DNA from: Microbacteriaceae bacterium
GTDB taxonomy: Bacteria; Actinomycetota; Actinomycetes; Actinomycetales; Microbacteriaceae
Length of the DNA: 5,617 bases
Assembly: GCA_022701925.1 (NCBI GenBank)
Contig: JAKONM010000239.1
Span: 1-5,617 of the forward strand
Direction of reading: 5' to 3'
Shown here in pieces: positions 1 to 5,617 of this stretch (its first letter is position 1; every line of letters starts with the position of its first letter). The notes under the pieces are model-generated. The model was not told the origin of the DNA. It saw only the letters and a list, made by a program, of their open reading frames with translations, and searched no databases. The translations under genes were made by a program, and so were the position numbers.

Positions 1-3000
1 GAGCTGTTCCGCGAGCTTCTGCACACGCTCGTGAGCGGCGGCGAGTTCGTCGGCGTGAGCGAAAGGCGCACCGAGGCGCGCCTCCGCTTGCTCGATAACG
101 GCGTGCGCGTCTGCGATGCGACGCTCGTGTTCGGCGATGACACTAGGGATGCCCTCGATACGGTTACCGAGCTGCACCATCGTCCCGATGTTGTTGCGCA
201 AAACCTCGGCAGGATCGACCGTCACGCCGATGCCTGCAGCATCATCAAGGCTGAGACGGAGAACGTTCTTGCCGCCGGTCGTCGCGATGTACTGGCGCTC
301 CGTGTGTGCGGTGATGTCGTGCCCACCAATGGACCCGATCCGCTCGGGAATGGGGATCGCGGTGGAGTATTGCAGCCCGCGCTGGTGCGCCCACGCTCCC
401 AGCGCTTCGGCTGCATCAGACCGGCTCGTGTAGAGCTGGTCGCGAATCTCGATCTGGAATTTGTCGCCGCTGACATCGGTCGAGCGGGCGAGCGCGTCGC
501 GCAGTTCGGCGACCACCTGTGTGCTGGTGTCGATCTCTTTCACGGCGCTGTTGCGCCGTGCGCTGAGCGACGATTGTGCGCGGTGGTGCGCTGTCTCCTG
601 GCGACGGAGTTTCTGCAGCGCCTGGTCGGCCTGAGCCTTCTCCAAGATGAGCGGGTTGCCCGAGGCGAGCGCTTTCGCTTCGGACGCGCTCATGGCGGAT
701 TCTCCGATGTCCTCGATCTCGCGCGAGTCCAACCGGCCGCGCATGATCTGGTTAATGAACTTCGCTTTCCGCTCGACCGTTTGGTACGAGTAGGCGTCGA
801 AGCTGCGCTCGACGACGTACCGGTAAATCGCCACCTCGTTGTTCTGGTTCCCCTGGCGAATGCCGCGTCCGTCGCGTTGCTCGAGATCGCTCGGTCGCCA
901 GGGGCAGTCGACGTGGTGCATGGCCGTGATGCGGTCCTGCACGTTCGTTCCGACGCCCATCTTCCCGGTGGACCCGATGAGCACGGCGACGTGGCCGCTG
1001 CGGGCGGCGGCGAACAGCCGGCCCTTCTCGGCGTCGTTCTTCGCCTCGTGGATGAACCGGATTGAGTCAGCGGGAAGACCACGCTCGGTGAGCTTGGTCC
1101 GCAGTTCGTCGTATGCGTTCCAGCGTCCCGCGGCGGGCGTGCTTTGGTCGCAGAAAACCAGTTGCAACCCGCCCGTGATGGGTGACGGTTCGCGGGTCGT
1201 GTTGTCGGTGAAAACGAGGTCGCGTTCGTTGCGCCAGTGCTCTGCCACACGGTCGGCGACGTAGTCGAGTTTGCCGAGTCCGTCCGGCTCGGCGCCGGGG
1301 CGCGCGAGTCGCATATCGAGGGCGGCTGCGCGACCGTCGCCCGAGATCTTCAGCATGTTGTCTTCGGTGGGAGACACCATCTTGGCGCGCACTCGTTCGG
1401 CGCGGTCGGCGATCTCGCCGATGTACTCCTGCATTGCGGGCGACGGCGGGATCACGACCGTGGCGTGAGCTCGCTCCCCGTCGCTGGCGCGCGCGGCGAT
1501 ATCGGGGGTGGGGAGGTTCAGATCTTCCGCCGTCTTCACGTCGGCGAACACGTGCCACATGCGCAGCATCTCGGGCACGTTCTGGAACTTGGCGAAGCGG
1601 GTCTTCACGCGGAAGTCGCCTGCGGGCCCCATCTCCAGCTCGGTGACCTGTTCTCCGAACGTTGCGGCCCAGCCGTCGAAGGAGGTGATCCCAGCCTCTT
1701 CCAGAAGGTCAGGTCGCAGATACCGCTGCATGACGTATGCCTCGGTGACCGAGTTGGCCAACGGTGTCGCGGTCGCCGCGGTGACGACGCGATCGCCGTG
1801 TTTGCTGCGCAGGTACTCGAGCTTCATGTGCAGATCGGTGGCCTGCTTGGAACCGACCTTGCCCGCGTCCTGGATGTTCGACACGACGGTGAGGTTCTTG
1901 TACATATGCATCTCGTCGACGACGACGTAGTCAATGCCTGTGCTCTCGAACTCCAGGCCGGGGTCGCGAGGGATATCCGCTTTGGCGCGGTACGACTCTT
2001 CGGCGCGGAGGATGGCCTTTTCGATCTGTTTGATCGACTTGGCGTCCTCGCCCTGCGCGTCCGCGAGAGCCGCGCGAAGTTGGTCGGTCTGGGCCTGGAT
2101 GTAGTCCGCCTCGAACTGCGGTGAGAGGGGAATCGTTTTGAACGCGCTCTGCGTCATCAGCACGGCATCCCAGTCGTTCGCCGCGGCGCGCGCGACGAAA
2201 CGACGTCGCTTGTCCCCGGCGAGATCCGCGGTGGAGGCCGCGAGGATCTTGGCCTGCGGATACATCTGCAGCCACTCGCGGGAGAACTGCTCGAGCATGT
2301 GGTTGGGCAGCACCACGACGGGCTTGTTGACCATACCCATGCGCTTGAGCTCCATGGTCCCCATGACCATCTCCGCGGTCTTGCCTGCACCCACCTGGTG
2401 GAACAAGCCCACCGCCGGCTCGGCGATCATGCGCGCCACGGCGCCCCGCTGGTGCGGGCGCGGCGTGAAGCTGCTGGCAAGTCCCGGAAGGGTCAGGTGG
2501 TCACCGGCTGCTGAGTAGTCGCGCAGGACGAGGCTGTTGAAGCGGCGGTTGTACTCCTCGTGCAATCGGCCCGCCCGCTCGGGTTCTTCCCACACCCACT
2601 CCGCGAACCGTGCCTGCAGCGCCTGTCCCTTCTCCTGCGCGGCTTCCGTCTCGACCGCGTTGGGGATCTGCCGCTCGCGGCCGTCGGCGTCCTTGACCGT
2701 GTCGTGCACGATGAGGTTGCGCTGCTCCATGAGCGCCGCGGCGATGTCGGTCGCGGGGCGCCGATCCGTGCCCCACTCGTTGGTGGCGCGGATGCCCCAC
2801 CGTTGGCCGCGGACGTCCCACTTGCCGGGGAGAAGGTTTTCCACCGTGACGGTGTTGTCCTGCAGAATCTCGCGCAAGAACGCCTGGTGTGTGGAGGCGT
2901 CGATCCACACGGCACCGAGGCGCGGCTCGATCTCTTCCATGCCGACGGGTTCGGGCAGCACCTCGCGCAGCGCCGCGACGTTGACCCCGAATGCGGGGTT

Positions 3001-4827
3001 CGTCTCGGCCGCGGCGATCGCCTCATCCAGCTTTGTGCGGACGTTTCCCGACAGGTACTCGGGTGCCGGCACGATGCCACCGGATGCCGGGTCGTCGTAG
3101 ACGAGGGTTCCGAGCTGGTCGCGGGCGGCAGCCTCGTCGACGCCGAGCAGATCGGCGATCGCGGCGAGGTCAGCGGCGCCGGTGCGGTCCAGGCTGAGCG
3201 CGAGCGCGTCCTGTGCGGTCTCGGCCCCCTGGGCGATGTAGCGGGGTGCCACGACACGCTCTGTCAGGAGTGTGGCGGGTACGGCGGTGCGGGTCTGCTC
3301 GTCGAAGCGTTCCAGCGCCATCGTGAGCGCTGCGAAGGGGTCGTCTCGCATGAGACTGACCGCCTTCGGCATAATGCGCGCGAGGATCTCGTCTCCGGTC
3401 TCAGAGTCGGTGCGACCGGTCGACCGTTCGGTGAACCTGTTGATGGGACCGTAGGCATCGACGTAGGCGCGATAGTCGGCAAGCAGCGCCTGGCGCTGCG
3501 CCACGAGCTCGTCGGTGTCCTCTGATTCGCGCGCTTCGCTCGTGACCAGCGCTCGCGCCTGGTCACGAAGCCCCAGCAGCGCCGAGAGTTCACGGGCCTG
3601 CGTGCGGGGCACTTTCAGCGGCGTCAGAGCGCCGTCTGCGACCGTGGCGAACGCTCCCCCGCCCTGGTCGACGATTGTGCCGTCCCACAGCGCGGGGTCG
3701 GCCTCCACGCGCGTCTCACGTTCTGTTATGACGGCGGCGGTGGGCGCGGCCATGGTGAGGCCCCGCTCGACACCACTTGTGGTGATGTCGATGAGGGCGG
3801 CGTCCAGCTGCGCGGCCGCTGTCGCGAGATCTCCACGAACCTGCAGCGTGGTCGACCCATGGATGCCGGTTCCCACCTCGAGCGTGCCGAGGATGTGGTC
3901 TGGGCGGTTGTCGAAGTAGGAGTTGACGTGGATCTTCTCCCCGTCGATCATCCGCGGGGTGACACTTTCCCAGGTCGCATCGATTGGCTCGGCGCCGGTT
4001 TCTCGTCGACGCAGGATCAGAAGGTCCGTGACGGCTTCTGTGCCCGCTGCGCGTCGGTGAGCACCGGTCGGCAGGCGCACGGCGCCGACCAGGTCGGCCA
4101 GGTCGCTCATCTCGCGCCGGGCGGCGGGGTTCTGCGCGTCAAGGGTGTACCGGCTGGTCAGCACGGCCACGAGACCGCCGGGGCGGGTGAGGGCCAGCGA
4201 CTTGATGATGAAGTGGTTGTGCATCGAGTGCCCGCCACGGTTGTGCGTGGAATCGTGCAGCGCGAGGTCGGCGAACGGTACGTTGCCGATCGCGGCGTCG
4301 AACGACCCTCGCGGGAGCCGCGTGTCGGCGAACGATTCAGTCCGCACCTCCGCGGCGGGGTATAGCGCCCGCGAAATCGCCGCGGTGAGCGGGTCCAACT
4401 CGACACCCGTCATCTCCGCGCTGTCAGGGGCCATGCCCATGAAAGTGCCCGCGCCGCTTCCCGGTTCCAGCACCCGCCCACCCTCGAAACCGAGGCGCTG
4501 CATCGCCGACCACATCGCCTCGACGTAGGCGGGGTCGGTGTAGTGCGCGTTGATCGTGGTGCGCCGCGCGGCGGTGAACTCCGCGTCCGTCAAGGCGCTC
4601 TGCAGCTGCTCGCGCTCTCGCGCCCAGTCGTCCCGACGCTCATCGAACACCTCGGGGATGGCACCCCAACTCGACCACCGGGCGAGCACCGCCTGCTCAT
4701 CGGCGGTAGCCGGCCTTCGCTCCGCCTCGAGCGCACGGACGGTCTGGATGGCGGCGATGTTGGCCTGGAATCGGGCCTTGGCCCCCGAGGGGGCGAGGTC
4801 GTCCTGCGCGCCAGGACGGAAGCTCAG
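1..4827 (-). CDS. DarB-like giant DNA methyltransferase / SNF2-family helicase (C-terminus cut off by the window edge)
   Basis: The protein combines a SAM-dependent adenine-N6 methyltransferase with an ATP-driven DNA translocase, the layout of phage P1 DarB and the methylase-helicase proteins of conjugative elements, which counter host restriction. Residues are numbered from a putative CTG at 4827. Seen: conserved N-terminus QDDLAPSG (8-15) and EQAVLARW (44-51); SAM motif I LEPGSGAGTF (120-129); catalytic motif IV NVPF (182-185); AGTEAVTDLL near 255-270; NSYF (302-305); WGT (685-687). The helicase has RPHQ (790-793), Walker A VGAGKT (812-817), DEMH box (971-974), TATP (1019-1022), GKMGVGTN (about 1288-1295), and motif VI QRDGRGIR (1317-1324). 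A family-typical tail with GNP (1390-1392) and coiled-coil-like stretches follows. No nuclease motif is seen. The window holds 1609 stop-free codons; the last residues look like the usual C-terminal region, so little is probably missing. The start is uncertain: the first ATG/GTG/TTG inside the conserved domain (GTG, 4689) would delete conserved sequence, while the frame stays open up to ATG 5484. An automatic caller may use 5484. Confidence -1.
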   Translation of the reverse strand, partial: MSFRPGAQDDLAPSGAKARFQANIAAIQTVRALEAERRPATADEQAVLARWSSWGAIPEVFDERRDDWAREREQLQSALTDAEFTAARRTTINAHYTDPAYVEAMWSAMQRLGFEGGRVLEPGSGAGTFMGMAPDSAEMTGVELDPLTAAISRALYPAAEVRTESFADTRLPRGSFDAAIGNVPFADLALHDSTHNRGGHSMHNHFIIKSLALTRPGGLVAVLTSRYTLDAQNPAARREMSDLADLVGAVRLPTGAHRRAAGTEAVTDLLILRRRETGAEPIDATWESVTPRMIDGEKIHVNSYFDNRPDHILGTLEVGTGIHGSTTLQVRGDLATAAAQLDAALIDITTSGVERGLTMAAPTAAVITERETRVEADPALWDGTIVDQGGGAFATVADGALTPLKVPRTQARELSALLGLRDQARALVTSEARESEDTDELVAQRQALLADYRAYVDAYGPINRFTERSTGRTDSETGDEILARIMPKAVSLMRDDPFAALTMALERFDEQTRTAVPATLLTERVVAPRYIAQGAETAQDALALSLDRTGAADLAAIADLLGVDEAAARDQLGTLVYDDPASGGIVPAPEYLSGNVRTKLDEAIAAAETNPAFGVNVAALREVLPEPVGMEEIEPRLGAVWIDASTHQAFLREILQDNTVTVENLLPGKWDVRGQRWGIRATNEWGTDRRPATDIAAALMEQRNLIVHDTVKDADGRERQIPNAVETEAAQEKGQALQARFAEWVWEEPERAGRLHEEYNRRFNSLVLRDYSAAGDHLTLPGLASSFTPRPHQRGAVARMIAEPAVGLFHQVGAGKTAEMVMGTMELKRMGMVNKPVVVLPNHMLEQFSREWLQMYPQAKILAASTADLAGDKRRRFVARAAANDWDAVLMTQSAFKTIPLSPQFEADYIQAQTDQLRAALADAQGEDAKSIKQIEKAILRAEESYRAKADIPRDPGLEFESTGIDYVVVDEMHMYKNLTVVSNIQDAGKVGSKQATDLHMKLEYLRSKHGDRVVTAATATPLANSVTEAYVMQRYLRPDLLEEAGITSFDGWAATFGEQVTELEMGPAGDFRVKTRFAKFQNVPEMLRMWHVFADVKTAEDLNLPTPDIAARASDGERAHATVVIPPSPAMQEYIGEIADRAERVRAKMVSPTEDNMLKISGDGRAAALDMRLARPGAEPDGLGKLDYVADRVAEHWRNERDLVFTDNTTREPSPITGGLQLVFCDQSTPAAGRWNAYDELRTKLTERGLPADSIRFIHEAKNDAEKGRLFAAARSGHVAVLIGSTGKMGVGTNVQDRITAMHHVDCPWRPSDLEQRDGRGIRQGNQNNEVAIYRYVVERSFDAYSYQTVERKAKFINQIMRGRLDSREIEDIGESAMSASEAKALASGNPLILEKAQADQALQKLRRQETAHHRAQSSLSARRNSAVKEIDTSTQVVAELRDALARSTDVSGDKFQIEIRDQLYTSRSDAAEALGAWAHQRGLQYSTAIPIPERIGSIGGHDITAHTERQYIATTGGKNVLRLSLDDAAGIGVTVDPAEVLRNNIGTMVQLGNRIEGIPSVIAEHERRIADAHAVIEQAEARLGAPFAHADELAAAHERVQKLAEQL

Positions 4828-5297
4828 TACCCCTCGGGGATCTTCGCTTCCAGTTCCACGATCCGCGCCAGCGCCTGCTGCATCTGCGCCAGACGTTCCT
4901 CGTACACCGCCGTCAGCAACGCCGAATCCGGGTCGCTCTGATCCTCCTGCAGGTACCGGATCTGCCGCTCGAGCTCCGCCCGATCGGGAAGCTCCCCCAG
5001 CTCCTGCGACGCCGCTTCCACCTCGTCGTACTCCACCTGGTCGAACGTCAACCACACCAGGTCGTTCAGAGCCACTTCCTCGGCCTGTCGGCGAATCGCG
5101 TTCAGCCGCCCCACCTGATTGAGGTAGTCCGGGGACGGGCTGTGCTCGTCCTCGAGGAGCCTCGCCAGCGTCTCCACCCGCTCCGCTACCTGCTCCCCCA
5201 GGCTCTCGAAGTACTCGTCCGGGTTCTCCAGCTGCGCCACCCTGCTCGGGGCGTGCTTCGTCCAGTGCTCGCGTGCGAGCATCCCGTACCGGTTCAT
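4824..5297 (-). CDS. small charged helical protein, distantly TnpV-like, function unknown
   Basis: The product is 157 aa, starting MNRYGMLAREHW and ending AKIPEGY. The start at 5297 is chosen because GGAGG (5304-5308) lies 6 nt upstream; longer versions in this frame begin with Arg/Ser/Thr-rich sequence that looks like a frame shadow. The protein is rich in Glu, Gln, Leu and Arg, with no membrane segment or signal peptide. Three helical blocks are likely: about 10-45, 55-90 and 100-150, the last two coiled-coil-like. The N-terminal pattern (YG-x-LA-x-x-HW, then DPxEYF and LGEQV) recalls small TnpV-type proteins of conjugative transposons; this is a weak resemblance from memory, and no activity should be inferred. 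Coding use is convincing: about 38 of the first 40 codons after the ATG end in G or C, against about 16 of 40 in the overlapping frame shared by the flanking genes. Its TGA overlaps a CTG in the downstream gene's frame, so translation of the two is probably coupled. Confidence -1.
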   Translation of the reverse strand: MNRYGMLAREHWTKHAPSRVAQLENPDEYFESLGEQVAERVETLARLLEDEHSPSPDYLNQVGRLNAIRRQAEEVALNDLVWLTFDQVEYDEVEAASQELGELPDRAELERQIRYLQEDQSDPDSALLTAVYEERLAQMQQALARIVELEAKIPEGY

Positions 5298-5298
5298 C

Positions 5299-5484
5299 AC
5301 GAACCTCCGTGTAGTCGTCGAAGTTGAAGTCCAGCTGCCCGTCGACCAGCTGCTGTTCGACCGGGGACGGCGGCGCGGAACGCGCCTGCTCGATGGTCGC
5401 GTCGGCCTGCTGCTCGGAGAGCCCCCACAGAACGAAGCCGCCCTGCCCCGCGTGCGGTCGCTGCGCTCGTCGACGTGGCGCCAT
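5299..5484 (-). CDS. small first gene of the operon, unknown function, without its own stop codon
   Basis: About 62 codons begin at ATG 5484 behind a strong ribosome binding site (GAGGGGG, 5491-5497, spaced 6 nt). The peptide has a basic start (RRRAQRP, residues 4-10), then GGFVLWGLSEQQ (15-26), a helical stretch, PVEQQLVDGQLDF (41-53), and an acidic aromatic end, FDDYTE (55-60). Third positions are mostly G or C up to about 5303, then that bias collapses exactly where the 157-aa gene starts in another frame. I do not recognise the family. The frame has no stop near the end of its coding signal; it runs open through the next gene and into the methyltransferase-helicase. The listed end is where coding character ends, not a real terminus. 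Either a natural or sequencing indel removed its stop, or a frameshift joins it to a neighbour, or it is translated as an N-terminal extension of the giant protein. One extra base just before GTGATGA at 5301-5295 would create a TGATG stop-start overlap. Confidence -1.
5304..5308 (-). promoter_or_regulatory. ribosome binding site deciding the start of the 157-aa gene
   Basis: GGAGG on the minus strand is 6 nt upstream of the ATG at 5297. It sits inside the last codons of the preceding small reading frame, the usual arrangement for tightly packed, coupled genes. It argues that the 157-aa protein begins at MNRYG and not further upstream. Confidence -1.
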
Positions 5485-5490
5485 AGGTGT

Positions 5491-5497
5491 CCCCCTC
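5491..5497 (-). promoter_or_regulatory. ribosome binding site deciding the ATG at 5484
   Basis: GAGGGGG on the minus strand lies 6 nt before the ATG. It is the strongest purine-rich match in the leader and identifies 5484 as a used start. Its GAGG part is also one arm of an inverted repeat (5494-5517), so access to it may be controlled. Confidence -1.
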
Positions 5498-5517
5498 GAT
5501 CAGTGTCACGATCGAGG
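5494..5517 (-). promoter_or_regulatory. perfect 8-bp inverted repeat overlapping the ribosome binding site
   Basis: The arms CCTCGATC and GATCGAGG (5494-5501 and 5510-5517) are perfect reverse complements separated by 8 nt. The spacer itself carries a GTG/CAC mini-dyad. In RNA the proximal arm would pair the GAGG of the ribosome binding site, giving a hairpin that could lower initiation at 5484. At the DNA level it could be a repressor operator. The sequence does not decide between these roles, and chance cannot be excluded. Confidence -1.
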
Positions 5518-5541
5518 CTACTGAGACGCCTTGTGAGCCCC

Positions 5542-5569
5542 AATATTTCAGTGAGGGATGCCCGGTCAC
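5542..5569 (-). promoter_or_regulatory. weak candidate sigma70-type promoter for the operon
   Basis: On the minus strand GTGACC (5569-5564; 4 of 6 to TTGACA) and AATATT (5547-5542; 4 of 6 to TATAAT) are spaced by 16 nt. This is the only AT-rich patch in the window and lies about 60 nt upstream of the first start codon, which would place the inverted repeat 5494-5517 in the 5' leader. The matches are poor, so the call rests mainly on position and local composition. Confidence -1.
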
Positions 5570-5573
5570 GAGC

Positions 5574-5611
5574 GACCCTGCTGCTCTACACGAGCAATGC
5601 GTGTCAGGGTC
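5574..5611. repeat. 7-bp inverted repeat with an inner 4-bp dyad in the upstream leader
   Basis: GACCCTG (5574-5580) and CAGGGTC (5605-5611) are perfect reverse complements 24 nt apart, and the spacer contains GCTC/GAGC arms (5583-5586 and 5592-5595). The heptamer CACGAGC also occurs twice as a direct repeat, at 5567-5573 and 5589-5595, 22 bp apart or about two helical turns. The spacing would suit a dimeric regulator bound upstream of the promoter. There is no U-rich tract marking an intrinsic terminator. The function is unknown and the repeats are short. Confidence -1.
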
Positions 5612-5617
5612 CCCATG

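Noticed and set aside
31..3525. Long plus-strand reading frames (31-1065, 1237-2124, 2560-3525) opposite the giant gene
   Set aside because: They mirror the codons of the minus-strand gene in a GC-rich genome, have no recognisable domains, and the opposite strand carries clear methyltransferase and helicase motifs.
1..4827. Type ISP or type I restriction enzyme
   Set aside because: Domain order is methyltransferase then helicase and no nuclease motif is seen; DarB-like architecture fits better.
5298..5543. N-terminal extension of the 157-aa gene up to 5543
   Set aside because: The extra 82 residues are Arg/Ser/Thr-rich shadow sequence; the GGAGG-supported ATG at 5297 explains the coding signal.
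5297..5569. 90-codon minus-strand frame starting at GTG 5569 and ending at TGA 5297
   Set aside because: After its first quarter it becomes Arg/Ala/Gly-rich, has no clear ribosome binding site, and overlaps the better-supported frame that starts at ATG 5484.
5615..5617. Possible start codon of a divergent plus-strand gene at the right edge
   Set aside because: An ATG with AGGG 6 nt upstream is present, but only one codon is visible, so it cannot be supported.
1..5617. tRNA, rRNA, CRISPR array, insertion sequence or attachment site
   Set aside because: No cloverleaf, spaced repeat array, transposase motif or long terminal inverted repeats were seen; the window is almost wholly coding.

Overview
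The window is GC-rich throughout (GC-dominated third codon positions) and nearly all coding on the minus strand. Base composition and protein style suggest a high-GC actinobacterium, perhaps of the Microbacterium type; that is inference from style, not a marker gene. The content is what accessory mobile DNA (an integrative conjugative element, plasmid or large prophage) usually carries. No integrase, relaxase, tRNA, rRNA, CRISPR array or insertion sequence is visible.

Layout, in the direction of transcription (right to left). Positions 5617-5485 are a non-coding leader with the only AT-rich patch of the window, a weak candidate promoter and two inverted repeats; one repeat overlaps the ribosome binding site of the first gene. 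From 5484 a small reading frame of about 62 codons with a strong ribosome binding site begins (gene A, unknown function). At 5297 a second gene starts in another frame behind its own GGAGG (gene B, 157 aa, charged and helical, distantly TnpV-like). From about 4827 to the left edge runs gene C, at least 1609 codons and cut off by position 1. It encodes a giant protein with an N-terminal adenine-specific DNA methyltransferase domain and a C-terminal SNF2-like superfamily 2 helicase. This architecture matches the DarB-type antirestriction/polyvalent proteins of phages and conjugative elements.

The three genes look like one translationally coupled operon. The oddest point is frame organisation. 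Genes A and C lie in the same minus-strand frame, and that frame has no stop codon from 5484 to position 1. The coding signal nevertheless leaves it for the gene B frame between about 5297 and 4824, then returns. The formal ORF of at least 1828 codons is therefore probably not one natural protein. Gene A has lost or never had its own stop, and gene C has no ATG, GTG or TTG where its conserved N-terminus begins. Its start must be a CTG overlapping the stop of B, a -1 frameshift out of B, or read-through from A.

Functional inference: C most likely protects incoming element DNA from host restriction, or remodels and modifies it. B and A are co-expressed accessory proteins of unknown role.
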